In this document: piece by piece, positions 28,059-39,383 of the stretch
How the letters are laid out: every line of letters begins with the position of its first letter
How positions within the stretch are numbered: the first letter of the stretch is position 1
NCBI GenBank assembly: GCA_000320605.2
Contig: KB445791.1
Coordinates: 959,906-1,023,905 of the forward strand
DNA: 64,000 nt
DNA from: Gelatoporia subvermispora B
Lineage: Eukaryota > Basidiomycota > Agaricomycetes > Polyporales > Gelatoporiaceae
Reading direction: 5' to 3'
Notes under the pieces: model-generated
Told to the model about the DNA's origin: nothing
The model's input: only the letters and a program-made list of their open reading frames with translations
Databases searched by the model: none
Position numbers and translations under genes: made by a program

Positions 28059-29424
28059 ATGATAGGCCCAGACCTCCCCGCGCACCTCCTCCAAACATCG
28101 CGCACCCCAGAATCAGACGACGAGGGTCCCTCCCCCGCCCCCGCCCTCGACGCACAAGTCGGGCCCCAGATCCCATCCCAGCTCCTCGCACGCTCGACAA
28201 CCCCGCCCTCACCCTCCGACGCACAGATTGGACCCCAGATTCCTGTGCCGGCCACGCGTTCAACGACCCCTCTAGCCCCGCACGTCGCAGCACGGGAGGA
28301 GGAGGAGGAAGAGGAGGAGGACGACTACGTCCCCGCGCTCCCGCCGGACTTGCTCGCTGCGCGACAAGGCGGAGCAGCGCCTGCGCCTGGGGGCGCACAG
28401 CCCAAGAAGATCCTTGGTCCGGCGTTGCCTCCACATTTGGCGCACTGGCAGCGGCAGGAGGAAGAGGAGGATGGCGAGGACGAGGACGATGTCGGGCCAC
28501 GCCCTCTGCCCGCAGGCTATGCGATGCAGGAGAAGGACGGGGTGCAAGAGTTCTTGGAGAAGGAGGAGAAGCGGAGGAAGCAGATTGAGGTGCGTTAGAC
28601 CTGTCCGAATGCGATGCGTCTGCACGGCGGAGGTGCGCAATGGTGCGGTTTCTACGTCCTGCTTTCAGGTATACTGCAGCACCGCGCGGTCCTCTCATAT
28701 TTTGTGCCACCTTGATGATGCTTGAATCATGTGTACTGACTCCCCTAACTCTTCTAGGAAGCCGCTAAGCCTAAGGCACTGCAGCGAGAAGAGTGGATGC
28801 TGAAGCCGCCATCCTCGCACGACTTGCTGAGCTGTGAGTAGACTCATTCTCATCGTCAATTGGCGTACATATCTCACGTGTTATTACAGCAATTGATCCT
28901 ACAAAGCTCAATCGACCACGGCAATTCGCTCGGACGGCCCAGCCCACGCGCGACACAGACAACTCTCTGTGGACAGAAACACCTGCAGAGCGCCAACAAC
29001 GCATCGCAGACGAGGTTGCCGGCAAGCGGCGGCGCGCCACCGACACCAATGCCGTCGAGGAAGACGCGGATACGCGCAAGCGACGGCGGCACGAAGAGGA
29101 GATCCGGCGCGGGGTGGAGGAGCACACGGTCAGTCCCTTTCGTATCCCTCCTACCCCTGAACTGCCAGCCTGACATATGTATTCGTTCAGCGGAAACAAC
29201 GGGGCGAGAGCTTGATCAACCAGCATTCAAGTTTGTCTGCCTCGAAAGAGGAAGAAAAGAAACGGAAAGGAGACAAGAACGAGCCGCCTGCGATATGGGA
29301 CCACAGCCGGGACATGGCGCTCGGCGGGAGGCTCATGGACGACAGGTCGCGCGAGAAGTTCATCAAGGACGCGCGGGGCCTCAGTGATAGGTTTGGCTCG
29401 GGCAGGAGTGGAGGCTTCTTGTGA
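28059..29424 (+). CDS. GPALPP / DUF3752 nuclear protein
   Basis: Four exons (28059-28589, 28758-28833, 28890-29128, 29191-29424) give 359 residues. The protein starts MIGPDLPAHLL and repeats the short motif that names the family: VGPQIPSQLL, IGPQIPVPA and ILGPALPPHL. Acidic runs and a helical EFLEKEEKRRKQIE stretch follow. The DUF3752 part includes LQREEWMLKPPSSHDLLS, SLWTETPAERQQRIAD, IWDHSRDMALGGRLMD and REKFIKDARGLSDRFGSG. The family is nuclear and poorly understood in fungi; a link to splicing or chromatin is only suggested by relatives. The 268 bp to the ADAL ATG must serve as a two-way promoter. Confidence 0.9.
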
Positions 29425-29946
29425 GGGTCAGTCTGGAATATTCGTGCAATTCATGGAATGCTCGCCGCAGGCGGGTGCAAACTTCAGCTGGCTTGGGGTG
29501 CAGTCGTGCCGCGTGCTTGCGTGCGCGGATTGTACGCCCGCACCTCAACTGACGTCGGGGTGGGCGGGAGGCCATCATGATGCAGGCAAGAGTCGGTGAT
29601 GTCTTGCGCGAAGGCCGGGCGGAGCACGCGTTCTGCATTGCATGGCGCACTGGCCTGTGATTTCCCCCGCCCGAGGCAGCGCGTTCGTATTGTACCTTTC
29701 AGCAAGACTATCTTGTCAGCAGATGCAAGTCATTGGACATCCCAGGCGTAATACAACGTGTTTGCAGTAAGACATGAGCCATCGCCCGAGCAGGAGAGGT
29801 GGGGGAGTGGGGAAGGCGCATGAACACATCGCAGCGCTACGCAGGGTCGGCCCGGCGATCGAACTAACCGGGGTGCTCTCGTTCGCGGCCGCGCTCCTCA
29901 GCTGCCCGTCTTTGCTCTCAACCACCACCCCCACCTCTCATACACA
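29425..29946. other. Intergenic, about 0.5 kb
   Basis: This holds the 3' end of the GPALPP gene and the promoter of the downstream SDR gene. No other gene is supported. Confidence 0.5.
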
Positions 29947-31539
29947 ATGGCCTCTGAACGTCTTTCCCAGGTCTCTGGACATCTCACCAACTCGTACGGC
30001 CGCGGCCTGCTCGCCGGCGAGGTCGCCATCATCACAGGTGCGTCTTGTGCCATTTCCGTACAATGCAGCCACTCTGTCTCGGTCTTGGCTGCCGTTCCCA
30101 GCTATTCATACTCGTCGCATGCAACGAAACTAATCTAGCCTTATTGCTGCACAGGTGCTGCGCAGGTATGGGAGCGCGCCGCTCTGCAAGGTTGCGTGAG
30201 AGCTCAGAACTTTCGTGCGTTCTACAGGGCATCGGGCGCAGCGCCGCGCTGCTCTTCGCCAAGGAGGGCGCGAAAGTCGTCGTCTCCGAGTAAGCCGAGT
30301 GCACTTGGCCGCCCCGCCCGGCAGATCGTCGCTGGTGCCGAGCGAGCAGTGCTCGCAGGCTCCTAGGACGACCGCCGGGCGAGCGTGATTCTACCCCGCA
30401 TCACGTGACTGACGGGGACTTGTAGCTTGGACGAGAAGAAGGCACAGATTGTCGTCGACGAGATCAAGGCTGCGGGTGGCGACGCGCTCGCGGTCGGCGG
30501 CGACGTGGGCGCGGATGACTTCCCCGAGAAGGTCATCGGCGCGACGATCAAGTGCGTCTGCTGCTGATGTCCCATGTCGTCGTCGCTAACCGCGGCGGTG
30601 TCGCAGGAAGTACGGCAAGATCAACCACATCGTGAACAACGCGGGCTTTACGTACGACCGCATGCTGCACACGACGCCCGACGACGCGTTCGACGTCATC
30701 CTCAAGATCCACGTCCGCGCGCCCTTCCGCCTCATCCGCGCTGCCGCGCCCTACTTCCGCATCAAGGTGCGTCCCGCGTGCTTTGCTGCGATCTGCTCCG
30801 TCCCCTGCGCGTGCCTGCGCCCTCCTCTGCAATTTTCACCCGTGTGATAGCGGCGGTGATGGTGGACCGTGGCTGACGTGACCGCGCGCAGGGCAACACC
30901 GAGAACCGCTCGATCATCAACGTCTCCTCGACGAGCGGCCTGCACGGGAACGTCGGCCAGGCGAACTACGCCGCGGCCAAGTCCGCCGTCATCGGCCTCA
31001 CGAAGACGGTCTGCAAGGAGTGGGGCCCGTTCGGCGTCCGCGCCAACACCGTCGCGTTCGGCTTCGTCCAGACTCGGTGCGTCGCCCCGCATCTATGTCT
31101 CGCATCCGCCACGTTTGAGACTGACGTGCTGCAATTTCATCAATCGTCGTCGCCCCGGTTGCGTTGAATTTACCTGTGGACTGTCCCGACTTGACCGCTG
31201 GCATCCACTTGAATGCCATGCTGGGCGCTATGATCATACAGCCTGACGGCCGCGAAGGAGGCAGGCGCGTCAATTGAGATTGACGGCAAGAAGGTCGCGC
31301 TGGGCATCCCCGGGGGCGGCAAGTCGGGCCCCGCGGCGGCGGCAACAATCCCACTGCAGCGCGGTGCGACGCCAGACGAGGCGGCCGCCAGCGTGCTCTT
31401 GTGCGTCCCCTCCCCGTTCCTGCTCTGTGCGCCGGAAAGCTGACGGGTGTGATCGACATTGATGTGCAGCCTCGCGTCCCCTCTTGCTGCATACGTCTCG
31501 GGGCACACGCTCGAGGTGACGGGCGGTGCGGGCATCTAA
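29947..31539 (+). CDS. Short-chain dehydrogenase/reductase (FabG-like)
   Basis: Eight exons (29947-30037, 30155-30165, 30228-30289, 30426-30551, 30607-30766, 30892-31076, 31242-31400, 31470-31539) give 287 residues. The Rossmann motif TGAAQGIGR is assembled from three exons, one of them only 11 nt. [27 protein letters not shown] and NYAAAKSAV follow, so the catalytic Asn-Ser-Tyr-Lys set is present. The end reads [17 protein letters not shown] and [15 protein letters not shown], like 3-oxoacyl-ACP reductases. An insert near residue 220 ([20 protein letters not shown]) separates it from short FabG enzymes. It is likely an NAD(P)H-dependent reductase of fatty-acyl or quinone substrates. No clear targeting signal was seen, so location and true substrate are open. 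Confidence 0.93.
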
Positions 31540-33802
31540 GCTTGTGTATGGCCTGCTATACTTCTGGGGGGATCGCTCGATCGCGTAGATCATGGCTATG
31601 ACTATGACGCATGATCCTTGTGCAGAACCATCACTATCAACTGAGGCCAAACTACTCGCCCTTTGTAAACTATACATACACACACCGTGTCTCGCGCAAT
31701 CCATTCTCGCTCGGACGGTCGGATCTTGTCGTGTGTTCCGGGTGCATATCATCGTCTCGTGTCGTATCACGAATCAGGTATCACTGTTACAGAGTGACTG
31801 GCTGCAGAAGGCGAAGCCTGCCTTCTTATTTCACCGCTGGACCCAGTGCGCCCGTCCAGGCCGGCGTGGCCGCTGGCAGGCCTGCATGGCGCGGACGTCT
31901 GGTGGCACATGCGTGCATGATGGACGGGCCTCGGGGCATCTGCATCGCCAGTCACCCAGCGGGACAGCTCACTCACAATAGGCACCAGGCATGGACGCTA
32001 TCAACCCACTCGATGCGCAATATCCAATCGACGTGGACCGCGCGGCCGGCGCCCACCTGCGTCCACACTCCGGACGCTCCGTCACGGCGGAGCGCCGTGG
32101 TGCTCGTGCTACATCCAATCTTGCACAAACGCTATGGGACTGGCCTGATGGGCAGCCGGCGCGGGCACGCCGGGCTCTGCGCCAAGCTCGCTGTGGCATT
32201 GTCAGAGCGCCAGGACGGCGCGTCGGCGACACCGGGGGCAGTGGGCAGTGGCAGGATCAGAAGAGAAGGATCAGTGCATCACCGCGCTGCGGGCTATTTT
32301 CTGCTGGGCTGGGTCGTTGTGCTGGGGCCGAACGCATCGGGTGCGCAGGTCGCGCCGGGGTTCCCCCGTGCGCACAGCGCACTGCGCCCCACGCGGCGAC
32401 AGCCTGGGTACGCCCCGGGCGAGCTAACAACCGCCGAGCGCGACGGCGGAGGACGGCGGATTCAGTATTTGTATGTGGCGACGCGCGAAGCCGGCGTGCG
32501 AGCACGCTGCGCTGCGTTACGCTGCGCAACGTCGAACCAGCAGCTTACAGCGCTCGCCTTACGGCTTGTGCTGTGGCGCACGAACTGCACAGGGCGAGCA
32601 CTACCGGGTGCGCACGGCAGCGGGCACGGCAGGACGTCCGGGGCTGTCAAGACTAAATAGATAACTGGGCTGATCAGGGCGGGTGTGTATGCGGTCAGAA
32701 TACAGGGCATTAGGATTGTCTACGCGTAGTGCACTCGGGAGTCCTCCATGGCAGACGTGGAAACCATACGGCATAGGGGGATCAGATGCAGGCCCGGTGG
32801 CGCACCGGCACCGGGGACGAAGAGTAACTATTGGACAGGACGCGCCGCGGGCCGGCAGACGAGGACTGAGAGCAGCAGGATGAATTGGCGCGTGCGCGGG
32901 CCTAGCAATGTCGTGCGTGCGAGTCGGGAGCCGTGCGGGAGCGTGTGGGGCGAGACGGGACGGAGAGGGACGAGCCAGAAGGTACGGAGGATGGGGTGGG
33001 GTGGAATGTTGGTATATGCCATAACAAAGTAGAAAGCGATGCGAGTTCCAGATGGGGTGGGTGCGGGTGCGTGGGCTGTATACTTTACGGTAGCGATACG
33101 GTACGGTACGATATAAAGGAGCGTGTGTATGCGCGAGCAGCGGCGCGCAGGGGGCCCCGCCGCGGTGGCCGACGTCGTCGAATGCGCGCGGACGCGAGCC
33201 TGAGGGCCCTGCCAGAAGCCGGCGGCAACCTGGATGGAAGAAGGAAGCAAGGCGGTCGAGCGCGCGGGCACGCGTTCCCAGCCGCCCTGATCCGGCGCCG
33301 TGCATAAAGGGCTTCTGATGGGCACATGGCTGCGCGGGCTGATCCTCAGAGCATGATTTCGCGAATCTAGTGCAAGGGTCAGCCTTCCGCACGGAGAGAC
33401 TTCGCGCGCGGCAATACCCACGTTTTTGCTAATGATCGTGCTGCGAGTTCCACGCGCGACGTGCAGGGCGAGCGGGCCAGAGAAGGTAGTTTCGGGTTTG
33501 AATTTCGGTGTGGGGGAGCCATGCGAGTAGGGGAGCGAACGAAGAACACAGTGAGTCAGAGAGCAGAAGCATAGGCGGTAGACGAGACGAGTTGCGAAGG
33601 ACACGATAGGAGAGAATTAGTCAGAATCAGTACGGTCAAAGCAGGGAAGCATAGCCAAGAAAGGGAAGTTAAAGTGCGAAAGTGAGGGTGGGGGCACGGA
33701 CGTGCAATACAGTTTTAGATAGTAATGATAAATCAGGAACGAAAGGGTTACAGGGGGATTACATGCATGACGCGGGGATACAACATGGGGAGGGTATGAG
33801 AT
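31540..33802. other. Gene-free 2.3 kb downstream of the G-alpha gene
   Basis: Open frames of up to 349 codons (plus, 31611-32660) and 263 codons (minus, 32601-33392) overlap each other on opposite strands. They show no domain, and their Arg/Ala/Pro composition reflects high GC. I treat them as chance. The right end should hold the 3' UTR of the G-alpha gene. Confidence 0.5.
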
Positions 33803-35477
33803 CTAGATGAGCGCCGCCGTGGCAAGGCTTTCTCGAAGAATAATGCTGAAGGTCGGTGGGGGGGAAGTTGAGGCAAGTTGAGCAACGTGATCGCCACAGC
33901 GGGAACGATTCAAAAGGGCAAAGGTGATGTGGGGAAGGGGGGATACAACGAAAATAGCACTCACTCTGTAAAAAGGCATGATCAGTTTCAGGCGCGCAAT
34001 TCCGATCGACCGGAGGTGCTCACCTTCAACAGCGGCCATAACTACTCTGAGGTTGTTCGTGTCCGTCGCAGTCGTTGTGCTAGGCGCAGTGATGGATCAA
34101 TATCCGCAAGATCGGAGCACCGCAAACCTGTGGGGAGGTGACACGCACTGAATGTAGATCTCCCGCTCCTTGGCGTTCGCCTTCTGTGCTAATCTTGCGA
34201 AGCGCTTCTTGAAGTATTCACGGCCAGCACGAGCATCACCCGGTTCGCCATCGTAATCCTGGCAAACTCAAGTCAATCATTGGGGCGATCGCAGTGATGA
34301 TGTAGCATACCGGGAAGAAGTTCTTGATATCCGAGTGCGCTACCTTGCGTTCGTACAGGTCATTTTTGTTCAAGAACAGAATCTGCAGCGAGTGTGAAGA
34401 GCGTCATGAATATTTGGGGAGAAAGAAGCCTACAATTGACGTTTGCTTGAACCATTGCGAATGACATATTGAATCCCAGATGGTCATCGCATCTTGCATT
34501 TGATTCTAGCGCATATAGTCAGTTTTCCAGCCGAAGTAGTGAAGGAGGAGGCTACGCACAGCGTCCCGGTCTTCTACAAGGCATTGATCGAAGCCGCTGA
34601 GACTGACGAGGAACAGAATACTCGTGACATCCTGGAAACAGTGGATCCACTTTCGTCGCTCGCTCTTCTGGCCACCGACATCGACCATAAGCATCTCGTG
34701 GTCGCGCAGATGGAAGATGGTCTCCGTGATTCCGATGGTTCGTGCGCGCGCATGCACAATGTCCTGCTCGCTGGGAACGTACGCAGGGTCGAACAGCCGG
34801 TCAAGGTCCGCGAAGTAGTAACTCAAGCTGCGCGGGCGAAGTCAGCATGTGCTCATGTCAGAGAATACGAACTGCTTACTTTTCAGGGAGCGCGGCTTCA
34901 TTGCCCCTCTCCCACGCGCTCTGGATACCAGTATCCTCCCAGAGCTTGCGGAGGATTTCGAGGTAGTCGGCCGGATAAGGCTCGCCGTCTTTGATATCGA
35001 CGGCGTCTTCGATGAAGGGCACATACTGCTTGTTATCCTCGGTGACTTCGAGGCCCATCTCCTCCATGGCCTCGAGGACGTATCTGAGGCCATGGGTGAG
35101 GTTATTGAAGACAAGCTGGCGGTAGGACTCGACCTCTTGCACGGAGAAGGGCACGTGGTGGATAAGGCGCATCTGCTTGAGGATAGTCGACTTGCCAGAG
35201 TCACCGGAACCGAGGAGCAGGACCTGCCGGCGGGAGTGTGAGCGGGATATTGAGGGGGAGGCGGAGATTAAAGAGAGAGTAACGACGGACCTTGACTTCC
35301 TTGGACATCTTGGCCTTCGCCTGCGGGAAAGAGATATCAGCGTATCGTTCGGCGATGAAGCATATAATGGGCTAGCTGGCGACGCACCTCCTTGAGGGAC
35401 TTTTCAGCTTCTCTGTGAAGCCGCTTGTCCTCCTCGCTGATCTCCACGACGGAGGAGGATGATAGGCACGCGCCCAT
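33803..35477 (-). CDS. Heterotrimeric G-protein alpha subunit
   Basis: The GTP-binding alpha subunit couples a membrane receptor to effectors such as adenylate cyclase in mating or nutrient sensing. Exons are 35388-35477, 35291-35320, 34880-35223, 34560-34827, 34434-34505, 34311-34382, 34149-34258, 34024-34079, a single base at 33965, and 33803-33845. They sum to 1086 nt (361 residues). MGAC at the start gives Gly2 myristoylation and Cys palmitoylation sites. Motifs are GSGDSGKST (P-loop, usually GAGESGKST), [11 protein letters not shown] (switch I Arg and Thr), [19 protein letters not shown] (switch II Gln), [13 protein letters not shown] (NKxD) and [13 protein letters not shown]. The tail [15 protein letters not shown] depends on the 1-nt exon. 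Divergence in the P-loop and switch II fits a basidiomycete-specific alpha class rather than a close Gi homologue. The coupling partner is unknown. Confidence 0.93.
33965..33965 (-). other. Predicted single-nucleotide exon in the G-alpha gene
   Basis: On the coding strand an acceptor (TTTTTACAG, ending at 33966) is followed by one A (33965) and at once by a donor (GTGAGT, starting at 33964). Splicing GAAG (ending 34024) to A to CATTATT (from 33845) gives codons GAA GAC ATT ATT, which restore the family's acidic residue and the reading frame of the C-terminal helix. The flanking introns are 58 and 119 nt. Confidence 0.7.
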
Positions 35478-35800
35478 GATGGCGGGTTAGCTGAAGAGGG
35501 GGCGAGGAGAGAGTGAGACCAAGGTCAGAAAGAGGGGGGACAGTGGGGTCGGTGACCGGAGTGGTCGGGATGATGACGGGGACTGGGAAGAGGGCGAGGG
35601 AAAGTAAGGGCGAACAATATGATGGAGAAGCCGGATAATCAGCGTGTGGGTAACAGGTGATGCGGTGGGGACTCACCAGACGGGCAGCCAGCTACGGGTC
35701 GGGGGGAACGGCGGGGACGGGGGGAAAGAAAGCCGGAAGAGGGAGAAGGCGAAGAGGAGTAGAAAGTGGGAAGAGAGAGAGGAGAGCTAGCTGGGGGATG
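35478..35800 (-). promoter_or_regulatory. Pyrimidine-rich upstream region of the G-alpha gene
   Basis: The plus strand is dominated by GA, GGA and AGAG runs, so the coding strand upstream of the ATG at 35477 is CT-rich for about 300 bp. This resembles fungal core promoter and 5' UTR sequence. No single start site or TATA box was assigned. Confidence 0.4.
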
Positions 35801-37947
35801 GTGGCGGATGGTGGCGGAGGGATCGGGCGACGCGCCTGCCACTATCCTGACTGACGTCCCATAGCATTAGCCTAGATCCACGCGGATCTCGCGGCGCGCT
35901 CCCACGCCTTTCGGGCTTTCAATCCTTACTTACTACATTAACAAGACTTGCAGGCGGATGCTAACGGAAGTAAGACGGAGATACAATGGGCCGCAGGGCT
36001 GGCGGGATTAAGGGAGATGCGCGGCGGATGCAATCTGGGCAGCCGCACCAGCCGTCGGCTGCAACCCCCGCCCCGCCGCGCCCCGCCAGTGCCTGCCCGC
36101 CCCCTCGTCGCCCGCACAAAGTATTAGCCCCGCCCCCGCCGCACCCAGCGAGCACAAGACCCCGCCATGGTCGGACGTCGTCCAGCGTGTCGCCCGAGCA
36201 TCAGCGAGCATCACCACCCGCGGTCGTGGGCGCGCTCCCACCGCGCCCACGCACATATAATTATGTACATGGCACCGGACGCCGCGGCCGCGCACATTGA
36301 CTCGCCAGCCCATGCTCGCACGCATGCACAGAGCCCGTCCGCGCGCGACGCAGGGTTACCATCGCGCGGTACGTGACACGCCCCCTGTTCTGATGCGCGA
36401 CACCACTTACGATTACCCTCCCCCGCGCCATGTGCTGCGCCCGCTACCGCGCCACCACGTCCGTATGCACGTACGCACGTCCTTGCGCATGCCCAGCCAG
36501 CCCTCTTTGTTGTCCCCCGTCTTGCCCCGCCAACACAGCTCGTCCCCCGCCGCATGCGCCCCAGTTGCGACACCCTCGACTCGCCGCTGACACCACAATG
36601 GCGCAACGGGGCCGTCCCCAACTGGATCTGGCCTGTGGATCCCCCGCTCGCCTTTGCGTGCCGCGCCCCGAAACCCTCCCATTGGCCGCCGCCCCCACTT
36701 TCCATACCGCGCAAACCGCGCCTCGGCCCCGCGCCTGCGCCTTGGCCCGAGGAGCCGCACTCCCCCAGGCTGAGACAAGCAAGTACGCAATCCCGTAATT
36801 CCCCTGCTGATCCCCGCCTGCGCGGCCCCCGCACCCGCTCTAACGGCGGCGCATCCTGCGGATTGGGCAGACCAGGACACGACGGGATAGGACAGGACCT
36901 GGGATCGTCCTGCGAGACCATTCGCCCGCCCGCGATGTGCCTCCCGTTCGCGCTCTCCCGCATGTAGGCTCGCTTCTGCGCCTGCACGGGCCCACCAGCC
37001 CCAATTGGACTCGCCCCGCGGTGCACCCGGGGGGACGTCGCGCTGGCAACGTCCCGCCGCTAGCGGCGCAGCTTCCACGCAGAACGTCCAGCTAGGCACG
37101 GCTCGCTTCTCCCTGCATCGAAACAGCAGCTGCGCTCGCCCGTCCAACGCGCCCGTGGGCCGCGATCGTGTCCACATACACTTACAGCACCCGCCCCCTC
37201 TCGTCCGTCACCCATCATTTGTAGAGCCCGGAGCCTCGACGTCGACTGCGAGTTGACGTAGTTGGCATATCTGATCTCTGACGCGTTTGCTACTCTGATC
37301 GCAATTACTCGTCGCATTTGTCGCCGCGCCCTGCGTATGACATATGTATGCCGTACACGCGCACGTCTGATCGTCGCTGGGGAATCGCCCGGGGCGTGCT
37401 ATGTTGCCGTTCCGGACGCGGGTGTGAACCGACACTCGACACACGCGGCGGCGATAGGATTACAGATGTCGCTGCGTCGATTTTGCTGGCATGCGCGCTC
37501 CGGCCGAGTGGATGGCCGCAATTTCACGTCGGTGCCGTCGAACCTTCGACCTGGCCAGGCGTGCGGATGGTGCGATGCGAACATGAGGCGTTGCTGAGAT
37601 GCGAGCTTGTGCGGCTGGAGCGCTCCTGGTTCCTAGTAGACAATTACACAATCTAATATACACATGATATATGCACATGCACATGCACGAGAGCAGAAGG
37701 AAACACGGTTCGAAAAGGAGATATTACAGACAACAAGACAAGAACGGAGCAAGACAGATATAACCTGACGGGGGCCGGAACCAACAATGCGTGTATACGA
37801 TACAGTGTGCTTGGAGACCAATTCGAACGGATCTTGCGAGCGGATGGGCGCAGCAGGCAGATACTTGGCGCCGAGTACTGGGTGTCTCGAGTGCCAGTCA
37901 CCAGTTGCGCAGGGATCTTGGTATTGCACCTGGTATAGTGCGCATGG
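35801..37947. other. Gene-free GC-rich region upstream of the G-alpha gene
   Basis: Long frames overlap on both strands (for example minus 36211-37026 and 36413-37177, plus 36430-36798). They have no domain and biased Arg/Pro/Ala content, so I regard them as GC artefacts. The region may be an extended regulatory region. The right end holds the 3' UTR of the next minus-strand gene. Confidence 0.45.
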
Positions 37948-39383
37948 TCACACCGACAGCGGCATGCCCGAGCTCGAGCCCATGAAGTTCACGCCCCTGA
38001 GCATCTCGGTCGACGCGCGCAGGAACGATGCGGGCCCGAGCAGGTTCAGCGGGCGCCGGCGGCGCTGCTGGTCTCGCCCCGCGCGGCCGTCCTCGGGCGA
38101 AGTCGTGGGCGTGAGCGGCGGGAGCTCGGGCGATGTGCATTCGTCTTGGCCTAGCAGGGGCTCGATGGGGGCACGGGCCATCGGGATCGGGATCGGTGCG
38201 GCGCTTGAGGACGAGCAGGATACGGAAGTATGCGAGAGTGTAGAGAGGCAGAGCCCGGGTGCGAAACGAGAAGAGTCCGGGGCGGGGGACTCGTCGATGG
38301 ACAGGGCGCGCTCGAGCTCGGCCGTGAGCGAGGCGCAGAAGGGCGGAGAGCCGGGCGCGAGCGACGGCACGCTCGATAGAGAGGCTGAGAGCCCGGGGAG
38401 GTGCAGGTCCTCGTCCGGCTCCGTGACGGGGAACTCGAGCGCGTCGTATCTCGCACGGCGAGATATTGACGGTAGGAGGGCGGGCGCGGACTGTTTTGTC
38501 TCTGTCTCTGTCTCTGTCTCTGCCTCTACCTCTACCTCCACCTCCACTTCCGTTCCCGCCTCCATCGCGCCATCCTCCTCCCCGTCGACGTCCGCCCCGC
38601 GCGCCCTGCGCACCCGCTCGACCTCGTCCACGGCGACGATCTTATCGAACCCGGGCATCGCGTCGCGCACGGGCCTGTGCCGCGCGGCATGCGCCGCGTG
38701 CTGCGCGCCCGCGTCGACGCTCGCGCTGCGCCGCCGGCGCGCGCCGCGCGAGAAGCGCTCCTCCCAGCGCTCGCCCGCCTGCGCGCACCGCTCGAGCGCG
38801 CGGAAGCAGTCCGGGCAGCACGCGCGCAGGGGCACGGTCGTGCGCAGCGCGCGCGGGGACGCCGCGCTCAGCGTCGGCGAGGGCGAGGTGGGCGGCGAGC
38901 TCTGCGAGGGGCGCCGTGCGCGCGGGGTGCGCGGGCCCGGCAGGGAGGGCGAGGCGCAGGAGTCTGGCGAGGGCGCGTGGGGGTGCGGGTGCGGGTGCGG
39001 GTGGGGGGAGTGGATGAGGCATGGCGTGAGCGGCTGGTGCAGCGAGAGGGTGCGAGTCGGGGACTGGGCCTTCCGCGTGATGCTGTGCGGGGCAGGCGCC
39101 AGAGAGAAATGGCGACAGGATCAGCTCGGCGGCTCGCGCGCGACGGGGTGGGGGCGCACCTGGGTACGGAGACACGGAGGACGACGTGCTCGTCCTCCCT
39201 AGACTCGGGCTTTGCGTCCGTGTCGGGATCTGTGGGGGACAAGGCCTCCTGGCCCTTCCTGCGCCAGAGGGGGAGCGAGTAGGACTTTGTGACGAGGCGG
39301 GGCATGCGCGAGGAGGGCGCGGGGTCGGGGATGAGGACGCACTGCTCCTCGAAGCGGACGCGCTGCTCGGCGACGAAGTCCAT
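37948..39383 (-). CDS. Unknown low-complexity protein
   Basis: Two exons (39160-39383, 37948-39082) join in frame to 452 residues. The start MDFVAEQRVRFEEQCVLIP is the first ATG of the frame. A conserved-looking block (SYSLPLWRRKGQEALSP, then VVLRVSVPS/ITRKAQSPTR) leads into PHPHPHPHPH, many SP/TP pairs and an Arg-rich patch (RGARRRRSAS). A short cysteine pair, RACCPDCFRALERC, comes next. Then there is an acidic run encoded by CT-rich hexamers, and a Ser/Pro-rich tail with ELPPLTPTTSPEDG. This looks like a disordered, kinase-regulated protein. I do not recognise the family. The 77-nt intron is supported by the phase of both sides. Confidence 0.68.

Noticed and set aside
31611..32660. Plus-strand open frame of 349 codons
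   Set aside because: It has no domain, overlaps long minus-strand frames, and has the Arg/Ala/Gly composition of chance GC-rich sequence. No splice pattern or start context supports it.
32601..33604. Minus-strand open frames of 263 and 258 codons in two phases
   Set aside because: The two overlap each other and carry no recognisable motif. They lie in the 3' flank of the G-alpha gene.
33846..34023. Reading straight through the last G-alpha introns
   Set aside because: It is open and in frame with the final exon, but it would insert an unrelated segment of about 60 residues in the C-terminal helix. Two good donor/acceptor pairs argue for splicing.
36211..37177. Overlapping minus-strand frames of 271 and 254 codons
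   Set aside because: High GC keeps several frames open at once on both strands. Residue content is Arg/Gly/Ala noise.
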